From an uncultured Prevotella sp. (GTDB taxonomy: Bacteria > Bacteroidota > Bacteroidia > Bacteroidales > Bacteroidaceae): DNA of 10,149 nucleotides. The number at the start of each line of letters is the position of its first letter. Position 1 is the first letter of the stretch. A program made the translations under genes and the position numbers. Of the stretch, positions 1-6,276 are shown one piece after another. The stretch spans positions 1 to 10,149 of the forward strand of contig USCM01000049.1 of NCBI GenBank assembly GCA_900553155.1. Reading direction: 5' to 3'. The notes beneath the pieces were generated by a model that saw only the letters and a list, made by a program, of their open reading frames with translations, was not told the origin of the DNA and made no database searches.

Positions 1-122
1 AGAATAACGTGGCTATACGCCGATTCCCTAAGAGTATCCTCGCCGGTATGTTCGGATTCGAGAAGAAGAACTTCTTTAAGGCTGAGGCTGGGGCAGAGAA
101 GGCTCCCAAGGTTGAGTTCTAA
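1..122 (+). CDS. lemA: LemA family protein, C-terminal end (partial)
   Basis: The window opens inside a reading frame (codons starting at base 3) that encodes the last 39 residues and a TAA stop at 120-122. The visible peptide contains RRFPKSILAGMFGF followed by KKNFFKAE, which matches the conserved C-terminal part of LemA proteins (a run like RFPxxIxAxxFGF then a short acidic/aromatic tail). LemA proteins are small membrane-anchored helical proteins of poorly defined role; the N-terminal membrane anchor lies outside the window. The assignment is strengthened by the neighbour 26 bases downstream, a TPM-domain protein, because lemA and TPM genes are found together in many bacteria. Only the tail is seen, so identification rests on a short motif plus context. 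Confidence 0.8.
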   Translation, partial: NNVAIRRFPKSILAGMFGFEKKNFFKAEAGAEKAPKVEF

Positions 123-148
123 AGGCACGATTAAGCAACTTTTGAGCT

Positions 149-1153
149 ATGATTTATAACGTTGGATTATTGAAAAACGACAATAGGGCAGGGCGGAAGC
201 ACGGCTCGCACATAGCCATAAGGCTTCTGTCCTGCCTCTTGTTCCTCTTTATGGCATTGCAGGCAACAGCCACCGACACCAAGCAATACACCATAGGCGA
301 CGTGCCTAACGTGCGCCTTACAGACGTGCGGCAGTATGTTAGCGACCCAACGGAGATACTGTCTCCCATAGCTCGCGACTCAATAAACGCCATATTGGGC
401 AGACTGGAGAAGTCGACCGGCATAGAGACGGCGGTTGTTATGCTGCCCTCTATCGGCGATGCCGACATCTTCGACTTCGGTCACGAGCTGTTCCGCACGT
501 GGGGTATAGGCAAGAAGAAGTCGGACAACGGACTGCTTATACTCTTTGTGATGGACCAGCGCAAGGTGCGGTTCACCACAGGCTACGGCATCGAGGGCAC
601 CATGACCGACGCCATGTCGAAGCGCATACAGATGCAGCAGATGATTCCGCACTTCAAGGAGGGCGACTGGAACAACGGTATGGTGGACGGCGTGAGGGCG
701 GCTGCCAAGGTGCTCGACGGCTCGATGGAGCCAGAGGATGCCGACGATGAGGACGACGGACTGCTTGGGGCCTTTATCGCTCTTGGCACTATAGTGGCCA
801 TTACGCTGCTGTGCATATATCTTATGGGCGAGCAACAGCGTTGTCCTAAGTGCCGCAAGAAGGGTGGCTTGCAGAAGGTAAACTCGCAGATACTGCGCCT
901 TTCGACCGGAAAGAACGGCAGAAGTGGTGGCAGAAAGATTCGCCGCACAACCTATGTCTGCAAGTATTGCGGACATACCGTTACCAAAGACGAGGACATC
1001 GACGACGCTGGCAATGCCATGGCTAATGCAGCTATATTAGGCTCAATGCTTGGCAGCGGCAGACGCGGTGGCGGTTTCGGCGGTGGCGGAAGCTTCGGCG
1101 GCAGCTTTGGCGGTGGCTCTACAGGTGGCGGCGGTGCCACATCAGGTTGGTAA
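149..1153 (+). CDS. Secreted/membrane TPM-domain protein (YgcG-like) with zinc ribbon and Gly-rich tail
   Basis: The 334-residue protein has a basic N-terminus, then a hydrophobic stretch at about residues 24-38 (a signal peptide with likely cleavage near ATA/TD at 41). A TPM domain follows at about 62-190, including the ILSPIARDSIN, DNGLLILFVM and GYGIEG segments that are typical of the family. An acidic linker (EDADDEDD, 196-203) precedes a membrane helix (about 205-226). Two CxxC pairs (C232/C235 and C271/C274) form a probable zinc ribbon, and the end is a glycine/serine-rich tail finishing SGW. This arrangement is that of the YgcG-type partners of LemA, thought to act at the membrane; the biochemical activity is not established (some TPM proteins have been called phosphatases). 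The ATG at 149 leaves about 23 residues before the hydrophobic core, long for a signal peptide, but no better internal ATG precedes it. There is no recognisable Shine-Dalgarno. The tail codons and stop are tandemly duplicated just downstream (see repeat). Confidence 0.88.
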   Translation: MIYNVGLLKNDNRAGRKHGSHIAIRLLSCLLFLFMALQATATDTKQYTIGDVPNVRLTDVRQYVSDPTEILSPIARDSINAILGRLEKSTGIETAVVMLPSIGDADIFDFGHELFRTWGIGKKKSDNGLLILFVMDQRKVRFTTGYGIEGTMTDAMSKRIQMQQMIPHFKEGDWNNGMVDGVRAAAKVLDGSMEPEDADDEDDGLLGAFIALGTIVAITLLCIYLMGEQQRCPKCRKKGGLQKVNSQILRLSTGKNGRSGGRKIRRTTYVCKYCGHTVTKDEDIDDAGNAMANAAILGSMLGSGRRGGGFGGGGSFGGSFGGGSTGGGGATSGW

Positions 1154-1185
1154 TAATTAGTAACCAGGTTGGTAATAATAGTAAC
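1143..1185 (+). repeat. 21/22-base tandem duplication across the TPM gene stop codon
   Basis: Unit 1 (1143-1164) and unit 2 (1165-1185) are directly adjacent and identical except for one T missing from unit 2. Each begins CAGGTTGGTAATAAT and ends AGTAAC. The repeat covers the final Gly-Trp codons and the TAA stop of the TPM gene, so the second copy is an untranslated echo of the gene end. It accounts for most of the spacer before aroQ. Confidence 0.95.
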
Positions 1186-1202
1186 AAAAACATCATTCGA
1201 CA

Positions 1203-1625
1203 ATGAAGATACAAATAATCAACGGCCCCAATCTTAATCTGCTCGGCACTCGCGAGCCGGGCATCTACGGCAGCAGCACCTTCGACGACTATCTCAAGAC
1301 GTTGCGCGCACAGTATCCCGATGTGCAGATAGACTATTATCAGAGCAACATCGAGGGTTGTCTTATCGACAAGATGCAGGAGGTGGGCTTCGGCTACGAC
1401 GGCATAATCCTTAATGCCGGGGCTTATACACATACCAGCATAGCATTGCAGGATTGCATACGCTCGCTTAAGTCGCCCGTTATCGAGGTGCACATCAGCA
1501 ACGTTCACAAGCGCGAGGAGTTCAGACATAAGTCGATGATATCGTGCGCCTGTCTTGGTGTTATATGCGGATTCGGTATGCAGTCGTACCGCCTTGCTCT
1601 TGAGGCAATCCTTAACAGACAATAA
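1203..1625 (+). CDS. aroQ: 3-dehydroquinate dehydratase, type II
   Basis: This cytoplasmic enzyme converts 3-dehydroquinate to 3-dehydroshikimate, the third step of the shikimate pathway to aromatic amino acids and chorismate. At 140 residues it is the normal length for the type II family. It begins with the signature INGPNLNLLGTREPGIYG (residues 6-23), which holds the lid arginine R17 and the catalytic tyrosine Y22. QSNIEG (47-52), NAGAYTHTS (71-79, substrate loop), the catalytic histidine in EVHISN (H97) and R108 in the REEFRHKS segment are all present, so it should be active. It starts 49 bases after the TPM gene and ends 13 bases before the methyltransferase, which suggests cotranscription with the latter. 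No other shikimate genes are in view. Confidence 0.97.
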   Translation: MKIQIINGPNLNLLGTREPGIYGSSTFDDYLKTLRAQYPDVQIDYYQSNIEGCLIDKMQEVGFGYDGIILNAGAYTHTSIALQDCIRSLKSPVIEVHISNVHKREEFRHKSMISCACLGVICGFGMQSYRLALEAILNRQ

Positions 1626-1638
1626 CCCACAGCTTATT

Positions 1639-2349
1639 ATGACCGAAGAATTAGAGAAATACGTACTTTCCCACTCGGCTCCGGAGGGCGACTATCTCTA
1701 TCGTCTCTACCGTGCCACCAACATACATACCATACATGGACGTATGGCGTCGGGCCACTTGCAGGGTCGTCTGCTCAAGATGTTTGTCGAGATGATACGT
1801 CCCAAGAACATCCTTGAGGTGGGCACCTTCTCTGGCTACAGCGCTATATGTATGGCAGAGGGCTTGGCAGAGATAGCCAAGAGCACCGAAGCGCATGCCA
1901 ATGGAGCCTCTGCGGCGTCGGCTGCGGAGGGCAACGGCAAGGAAGCCGTGGTTAGTAAGGTGTGGACGTTTGAGATAAACGACGAGATGGAAGACTTCAC
2001 CCGTCCTTGGCTGGAGGGTTCGCCGGTGGCAGAGCACATAGAGTTTCGCATAGGCGACGCCAATGTTGAGGCCCCCAAACTCGGCATCGAGTTTGACATG
2101 GCGTTTGTCGATGGCGACAAGCGCACATACGTCGAGACCTATGAGATGGTGCTTAAGCTTATGCGTCCAGGCGGCTTTATCCTCGCCGACAACACCCTAT
2201 GGGACGGTCATGTAACCGATCCCGCCTACGACCACGACCAGCAAACGCAAGGCATACGCCGCTTCAACGACCATGTGGCGCAGGACGATAGGGTGGAACA
2301 GGTGATGATACCGCTGCGAGATGGACTGACTGTGATAAGGAAAAAGTGA
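1639..2349 (+). CDS. O-methyltransferase, SAM-dependent, Methyltransf_3 family
   Basis: The 236-residue protein resembles the cation-dependent O-methyltransferases related to catechol and caffeoyl-CoA methyltransferases. Visible elements are the SAM-binding motif I ILEVGTFSGYSA (58-69), the acidic ribose-binding residue in FEIND (E112), DMAFVDGDK (153-161) with the probable metal ligand D158, and ADNTLWDG (183-190) with D184/N185 as further metal ligands. The substrate is not predictable; family members methylate small catechol-like molecules or, in some bacteria, tRNA uridine derivatives. A low-complexity Ala/Ser/Gly/Glu insertion at about 84-102, between motif I and the acidic residue, is longer than usual and is probably a surface loop. 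I chose the ATG at 1639 because it sits 13 bases after aroQ and gives the expected N-terminus; an upstream in-frame ATG at 1555 lies within aroQ. The stop codon falls inside a purine-rich repeat. Confidence 0.9.
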   Translation: MTEELEKYVLSHSAPEGDYLYRLYRATNIHTIHGRMASGHLQGRLLKMFVEMIRPKNILEVGTFSGYSAICMAEGLAEIAKSTEAHANGASAASAAEGNGKEAVVSKVWTFEINDEMEDFTRPWLEGSPVAEHIEFRIGDANVEAPKLGIEFDMAFVDGDKRTYVETYEMVLKLMRPGGFILADNTLWDGHVTDPAYDHDQQTQGIRRFNDHVAQDDRVEQVMIPLRDGLTVIRKK

Positions 2350-2365
2350 AAAGAGAAAAGTGGAA
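2338..2365 (+). repeat. Two imperfect copies of a 14-base purine-rich repeat
   Basis: AGGAAAAAGTGAAA (2338-2351) is followed directly by AGAGAAAAGTGGAA (2352-2365). The first copy contains the TGA stop of the methyltransferase gene. The same 14-base unit occurs twice in tandem after the response regulator gene (9113-9140), where the copies are better preserved. Confidence 0.8.
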
Positions 2366-2442
2366 TATGACTTCTGAAGCCTTCGGCGACAGTGGTGATT
2401 CGTTTTATTGATAATAAATTCACTTATTTAAATATAAAGCAG

Positions 2443-2450
2443 TAACTTTG
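2443..2450 (+). promoter_or_regulatory. Probable Bacteroidetes promoter (-7 element) for ychF-lgt
   Basis: TAACTTTG matches the Bacteroidetes sigma-70-type -7 consensus TAnnTTTG exactly and is followed by CAC. A start around 2456-2458 would give a 5' leader of roughly 100 bases. A proper -33 TTG at the expected distance is not seen; TTC at 2419-2421 is the nearest, 21 bases upstream. The rest of the 2350-2560 gap is A/C-rich with no further gene evident. Confidence 0.6.
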
Positions 2451-2507
2451 CACCTTGTATCAATCATCACCCCTCAAGGTTACAGGCAACAATCCACCTT
2501 GTACCAA
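2451..2507 (+). repeat. Direct repeat in the ychF upstream region
   Basis: CACCTTGTATCAA (2451-2463) recurs as CACCTTGTACCAA (2495-2507), 12 of 13 bases identical with a 44-base period. Between them CAAGGT (2475-2480) is complementary to the ACCTTG of either copy, so a 6-bp hairpin with the second copy is possible. Function unknown; it may be chance or a relic of duplication around the transcription start. Confidence 0.45.
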
Positions 2508-2560
2508 GCACCCCCTCACAATATATCAACAAAGGAAACAAGAAATAACAAAATAAAGAC

Positions 2561-3667
2561 ATGTCATTAAAATGTGGTATTGTAGGACTCCCCAACGTGG
2601 GCAAGTCTACTCTCTTCAACTGCCTTTCTAACGCTAAGGCGCAGGCAGCCAACTTCCCCTTCTGTACAATCGAGCCTAACGTGGGCGTAATCACCGTGCC
2701 CGACGAGCGCCTTACAAAGCTCGCCGAGATAGTTCATCCGGGTCGCATCGTGCCTGCCACTTGCGAGATTGTCGACATCGCCGGACTCGTTAAGGGTGCC
2801 TCTAAGGGTGAGGGACTCGGCAACAAGTTCCTCGGCAACATCCGCGAGACCGACGCCATTATACACGTGCTGCGTTGCTTCGACGACGACAACATCGTGC
2901 GCGAGGGCGGCGCCAGCGTCAATCCGGTGGAAGACAAGGAAGTTATCGACACCGAGCTGCAGCTTAAGGACCTTGAGACCGTTGAGGCTCAGCTCCAGAA
3001 GCAGTCTAAGATAGCCGCTATCGGCAACAACAAGGACGCCAAGGTAGCCGTGAGCGTGCTCAACGCCTATAAGGAAGTGCTCGAGCAGGGCAAGAATGCT
3101 CGTACCGTCGAGTTTGAGTCGAAGGAGGAGCAGCACTATGCCCACGACCTCTTCTTGCTCACCGCAAAGCCAGTACTATACGTTTGCAACGTCGACGAGG
3201 CATCTGCCAAGAACGGCAACAGGTACTCGGAGCAGATAGCAGAGATAGCAAAGAGCGAGGGAGCCGAGATGCTCGTCATCGCCGCAAAGACCGAGGAAGA
3301 CATCGCCTCGCTCGAGACATACGAGGACAAGCAGATGTTCCTTGAGGAACTGGGCTTGGAGGAGAGTGGCGTGAACCGCCTTATCAAGAAGGCTTACAGC
3401 CTGCTCAACCTCGAGACATTCATCACTGCCGGCGAGATGGAGGTCAAGGCTTGGACCTACCACAAGGGCTGGAAGGCTCCGCAGTGTGCCGGTGTTATAC
3501 ACACCGACTTCGAGAAGGGCTTTATCCGCGCCGAGGTTATCAAGTACGACGACTACATCCAGTACGGTTCGGAGGCTGCTGTGCGCGAGGCAGGCAAGCT
3601 CTCTATCGAGGGTAAGGAGTACGTTGTGCAGGACGGCGACATCATGCACTTCCGCTTTAATGTTTAA
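2561..3667 (+). CDS. ychF: YchF/OLA1-type ATPase, redox-regulated ribosome-associated
   Basis: The 368-residue length and motifs fit the universally conserved YchF (Obg-like ATPase 1) family of P-loop proteins, which hydrolyse ATP rather than GTP, associate with ribosomes and influence translation and stress responses. The N-terminus carries the P-loop GLPNVGKST (9-17), the G3 motif DIAG (72-75) followed by LVKGASKGEGLGNKFL, and an NVDE (210-213) in the place of the GTPase NKxD, consistent with ATP preference. A helical arm lies at about 128-200. The C-terminal TGS-like domain starts around LETFITAGEMEVKAW (284-298) and contains HTDFEKGFIRAEV (314-326). No element is missing. The ATG at 2561 begins directly with the family N-terminus (SLKCGIVGLPN). 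lgt follows 39 bases later, so the two are likely cotranscribed, although their roles are unrelated. Confidence 0.98.
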   Translation: MSLKCGIVGLPNVGKSTLFNCLSNAKAQAANFPFCTIEPNVGVITVPDERLTKLAEIVHPGRIVPATCEIVDIAGLVKGASKGEGLGNKFLGNIRETDAIIHVLRCFDDDNIVREGGASVNPVEDKEVIDTELQLKDLETVEAQLQKQSKIAAIGNNKDAKVAVSVLNAYKEVLEQGKNARTVEFESKEEQHYAHDLFLLTAKPVLYVCNVDEASAKNGNRYSEQIAEIAKSEGAEMLVIAAKTEEDIASLETYEDKQMFLEELGLEESGVNRLIKKAYSLLNLETFITAGEMEVKAWTYHKGWKAPQCAGVIHTDFEKGFIRAEVIKYDDYIQYGSEAAVREAGKLSIEGKEYVVQDGDIMHFRFNV

Positions 3668-3688
3668 ACAACGCATCTAAGACATAGT

Positions 3689-3694
3689 AGGAGG
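3689..3694 (+). promoter_or_regulatory. Shine-Dalgarno-like AGGAGG upstream of lgt
   Basis: AGGAGG lies 12 bases before the lgt ATG at 3707. This is further than the usual 5-9 bases, and such a strong match stands out because no other gene in the window has one. Whether it acts in initiation is unclear; Bacteroidetes ribosomes depend little on this interaction. Confidence 0.4.
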
Positions 3695-3706
3695 GTGTAA
3701 ACCATT

Positions 3707-4561
3707 ATGAATCTACTTAACTACATCGTATGGGATCCAAGCAGCACGGCATTGTCGTTAGGCCCCTTCGCCATACACTGGTACTCGCTTTGCTGGCTCA
3801 TCGGCTTGGCTCTCGCCTACATCATAGTGCACCGCCTGTATCGTGAGCAGCAGGTTAAGGACACGCTCTTCGACCCGCTCTTTATCTATTGCTTTATAGG
3901 CATATTGGCAGGAGCGCGTCTCGGACACTGCTTGTTCTACCAGCCCGACCTCTTCCTTTCGTCGTGGAAGCACTTTGTGGAGATTTTTCTGCCCATCGAC
4001 TTCCTTCCGAGTGGCGGCTGGCGATTTACAGGCTACCGCGGACTGGCGTCGCATGGCGGCACACTGGGCCTGATGCTTGCACTCTGGCTGTACGTTAGAC
4101 GCACCAAGATGAACATCTGGCAGGTGCTCGACAACATTGCCATAGCCACACCCGTGACAGCATGCTTCATCCGTCTGGGCAACCTCATGAACTCAGAGAT
4201 AATAGGCAAGGTTACTGATGTGCCTTGGGCTTTTATCTTCCAGCAGGTCGACGGAATGCCCCGCCATCCCGGACAGCTGTACGAGGCGATAGCCTACGCT
4301 CTGCTGTTCGTCATAGGTTGGGCTTTCTATCGCAGCAAGCCGCAGCGTGTGGGTACGGGCTTCTTCTTCGGATTGTGCCTTACCTACATCTTCACGGCAC
4401 GCTTCTTCATCGAGTACACCAAGGAGATACAGGAGGCTTTCGAGGCTTCGCTGCCTCTCGACATGGGTCAGCTGCTAAGCATACCGTTCGTTGTCATAGG
4501 CATCGCGTGCATGGTAGGGGGCAAGTGGATGCAGAAGTTCGCTGATATTGCGAAGAAATAA
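3707..4561 (+). CDS. lgt: Prolipoprotein diacylglyceryl transferase
   Basis: Lgt is an integral inner-membrane enzyme that transfers diacylglycerol from phosphatidylglycerol to the lipobox cysteine of prolipoproteins, the first step of lipoprotein maturation. The 284-residue protein has about seven hydrophobic segments. It carries the conserved HWYSLCWLIG (24-33, with Y26), GARLGHCLFY (69-78), YRGLASHGG (110-118, with H116) and the signature RLGNLMNSEIIG (156-167). In the signature R156, N159, E164 and G167 align with the essential R143, N146, E151 and G154 of the E. coli enzyme. RHPGQLYEA (186-194) and RFFIEYTKE (232-240) complete the family pattern, so it should be active. It sits after ychF and before FKBP isomerases, one of which is a predicted lipoprotein and therefore a likely Lgt substrate. 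Confidence 0.97.
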   Translation: MNLLNYIVWDPSSTALSLGPFAIHWYSLCWLIGLALAYIIVHRLYREQQVKDTLFDPLFIYCFIGILAGARLGHCLFYQPDLFLSSWKHFVEIFLPIDFLPSGGWRFTGYRGLASHGGTLGLMLALWLYVRRTKMNIWQVLDNIAIATPVTACFIRLGNLMNSEIIGKVTDVPWAFIFQQVDGMPRHPGQLYEAIAYALLFVIGWAFYRSKPQRVGTGFFFGLCLTYIFTARFFIEYTKEIQEAFEASLPLDMGQLLSIPFVVIGIACMVGGKWMQKFADIAKK

Positions 4562-4608
4562 AAACTGCTAAAAATACTGAATATAAGCCATATATCCGGG
4601 AAAAGTAG

Positions 4609-4616
4609 TAAATTTG
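4609..4616 (+). promoter_or_regulatory. Probable Bacteroidetes promoter (-7 element) for the FKBP genes
   Basis: TAAATTTG is an exact TAnnTTTG match, followed by CAC as in the ychF promoter. It predicts transcription starting near 4622-4624, about 35 bases before the first FKBP gene. No TTG is present at the -33 position, so the call rests on the -7 element and its placement in an A/T-rich 96-base gap after lgt. Confidence 0.6.
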
Positions 4617-4657
4617 CACGAATTTAATTAAACATAATAATACACATAAAGAAAATT

Positions 4658-5263
4658 ATGGACAAACTTAGTTACGCTTTGGGTCTGGGCATCGGCCGTC
4701 AGCTCTCACAGATGGGAGCCGAAGACCTCAATATTGATGATTTTGCACAGGCTATAAAGGACGTTATCGCAGGCAACAGCTTGCAGGTAACCGAGCAGGA
4801 AGCGCAGTCGATTGTTACAGAATTCTTCCAGCAGCAGGAGGCCAAGCAGCGTGCCGCCGCAGCCGAGAAGTACAAGGATAACAAGGAAAAGGGTGAGGCT
4901 TGGCTCGCCGAGAAGGCTATGGAGGAAGGTGTAGAGACACTGCCTTCGGGCTTGATGTACCAGGTTCTTAACGAGGGCACAGGCAAGAAGCCTACCGCAG
5001 CCGATACCGTTGAGTGCCACTACGAGGGTCGTCTTATCGACGGCACAGTGTTCGACAGCAGCTACAAGCGTGGCGAGAGCGCCACATTCCCTCTCAACGG
5101 CGTTATCCCAGGTTGGACAGAGGGCGTACAGCTCATGTCGGAGGGTGCCAAGTATCGCTTCTTCATCCCTTACCAGCTGGCTTACGGCGAGCGTGGCGCA
5201 GGTCAGGCTATCCCACCGTTTGCAGCTCTCGTGTTCGATGTAGAGCTTATCAAGGTGCTCTAA
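4658..5263 (+). CDS. FKBP-type peptidyl-prolyl cis-trans isomerase, cytoplasmic
   Basis: The 201-residue protein has an FKBP-type N-terminal dimerisation-like helical segment (about 1-90; it begins DKLSYALGLGIGRQL, typical of FkpA/FklB/Mip-like proteins) and a C-terminal FKBP domain (about 113-201). It would catalyse cis-trans isomerisation of Xaa-Pro bonds. Residues lining the FKBP active pocket are all identifiable: Y122, F132/D133, F144, V149/I150, W153, Y176, I185 and F193, so it is probably active. There is no signal peptide, unlike the two paralogues downstream, so it should work in the cytoplasm, much like FklB. A 69-base spacer with no terminator separates it from the next FKBP gene, so they may be cotranscribed. 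A 45-base stretch (5024-5068) is identical to one in that gene. Confidence 0.95.
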   Translation: MDKLSYALGLGIGRQLSQMGAEDLNIDDFAQAIKDVIAGNSLQVTEQEAQSIVTEFFQQQEAKQRAAAAEKYKDNKEKGEAWLAEKAMEEGVETLPSGLMYQVLNEGTGKKPTAADTVECHYEGRLIDGTVFDSSYKRGESATFPLNGVIPGWTEGVQLMSEGAKYRFFIPYQLAYGERGAGQAIPPFAALVFDVELIKVL

Positions 5264-5332
5264 AACAAATGTATGCAACCGCATGCAAGTAGGACAAAAT
5301 GAGAAACAAAAAACACAACAATTAATAAACAA

Positions 5333-6211
5333 ATGAAGAAATTCACATTCGTAGCCGCTATGGCTATCGCAGCTGCAAGCATTGTATCGTCTTGCGGCAA
5401 CTCGACTTCTTCGAAGCCGAATCTTAAGGACGACGTAGACACACTGTCGTACGCTTTCGGTCTTGCTCGTACACAGGGCTTGAAGCAGTATCTTGCCCAG
5501 ATGGATGTTGACACCACTTACATGGACGCCTTTGTAAAGGGCCTTAAGGACGGTGCCAATGCCGGTGACGACAAGAAGAAGGCAGCCTACTACAAGGGCT
5601 TGGAGATTGGCAATATGATTAGCCAGCAGTGGGTGAAGGGCATCAACACCGAGCTCTTCGGCCAGGACTCTACAAAGAGCATCTCTCTTCAGAACCTCTT
5701 GGCAGGCTTTATCCAGGGCGCAACAGGCAAGAAGGGCCTGATGACAGTGGAGCAGGCTGGCCAGGTAGCTCAGGTCAAGATGATGGCTATCAAGGCCAAG
5801 CAGCTTGAGGTGCAGTATGGTCCGCTCAAGAAGAAGGGCGAAGCATGGATGGCTGCCAATGCCAAGAAGCCGGGCGTAAAGACCTTGCCTTCAGGCGTAC
5901 AGTATAAGGTTATCAAGGAAGGTGCGGGCGCGATGCCTAAGGACACATCGTTGGTTAAGGTAAACTATGAGGGTCGTCTTATCGACGGCACAGTGTTCGA
6001 CAGCAGCTACAAGAACGGTCAGCCCGTTTCGCTGCGTGCCAACCAGGTAATCAAGGGCTGGACAGAGGCTCTTGTTCACATGCCAGCAGGTTCGGTTTGG
6101 GAAGTATATATCCCACAGGAACTGGCTTATGGCGAGCGCGAGCAGGGACAGATCAAGCCTTACTCTCCACTGGTGTTCAAGATTGAGCTACTCAGTGTAG
6201 GTGGCAAGTAA
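5333..6211 (+). CDS. FKBP-type peptidyl-prolyl isomerase, lipoprotein
   Basis: The 292-residue precursor starts with a lipoprotein signal peptide: KK, a hydrophobic core and a lipobox IVSSC with the acceptor cysteine C21, followed by a polar linker. This predicts a lipid-anchored isomerase of the cell envelope, matured by Lgt encoded just upstream. An FKBP N-terminal helical domain spans about 33-165 (DTLSYAFGLARTQGLKQYL onward) and the catalytic FKBP domain about 180-290. Pocket residues Y212, F222/D223, V239/I240, W243, Y266, I274 and F282 are conserved. The equivalent of human FKBP12 F46 is a leucine (L234), and the loop after I274 reads KPYSP instead of PPxA, so ligand preference may differ. 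A hairpin terminator follows the stop codon. A folding role for envelope proteins is inferred. Confidence 0.94.
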   Translation: MKKFTFVAAMAIAAASIVSSCGNSTSSKPNLKDDVDTLSYAFGLARTQGLKQYLAQMDVDTTYMDAFVKGLKDGANAGDDKKKAAYYKGLEIGNMISQQWVKGINTELFGQDSTKSISLQNLLAGFIQGATGKKGLMTVEQAGQVAQVKMMAIKAKQLEVQYGPLKKKGEAWMAANAKKPGVKTLPSGVQYKVIKEGAGAMPKDTSLVKVNYEGRLIDGTVFDSSYKNGQPVSLRANQVIKGWTEALVHMPAGSVWEVYIPQELAYGEREQGQIKPYSPLVFKIELLSVGGK

Positions 6212-6226
6212 TAAGCTTAAACCATA

Positions 6227-6258
6227 AGGGCGACCCTACAAAGGCCGCCCTGTTTTAT
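6227..6258 (+). terminator. Intrinsic terminator after the lipoprotein FKBP gene
   Basis: AGGGCG (6227-6232) pairs with CGCCCT (6246-6251), and beyond one mismatch CC (6234-6235) pairs with GG (6243-6244) around a short loop. A T-rich stretch (GTTTTATATTT) follows at once. It lies 15 bases after the stop codon and 18 bases before the next start, so it should reduce transcription into the third FKBP gene. Confidence 0.75.
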
Positions 6259-6276
6259 ATTTAAACAATATACAAT

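Noticed and set aside
1066..1140. GGCGGT-rich repeats in the TPM gene as a separate repeat element
   Set aside because: They are simply the codons of the Gly-rich tail typical of this protein family.
1555..1638. Upstream in-frame start for the O-methyltransferase
   Set aside because: It would overlap aroQ by about 70 bases and adds 28 residues with no family resemblance; the ATG at 1639 gives the expected N-terminus.
2371..2388. Hairpin (GCC-TTC-GGC, CTTC-T-GAAG) after the methyltransferase as a terminator
   Set aside because: Stems are three to four pairs and no T-tract follows directly.
5271..5288. ATGC/GCAT inverted repeat between the first two FKBP genes
   Set aside because: Four-base arms and no T-tract; too short to support a terminator or operator.
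4706..5332. Long antisense open frame opposite the first FKBP gene (and similar ones at 6310-6939, 380-976 and 2567-3145 on the - strand)
   Set aside because: They mirror genes with clear protein families on the + strand and encode Leu/Val/His-rich sequence of no recognisable family; they arise from the codon bias of the sense genes.
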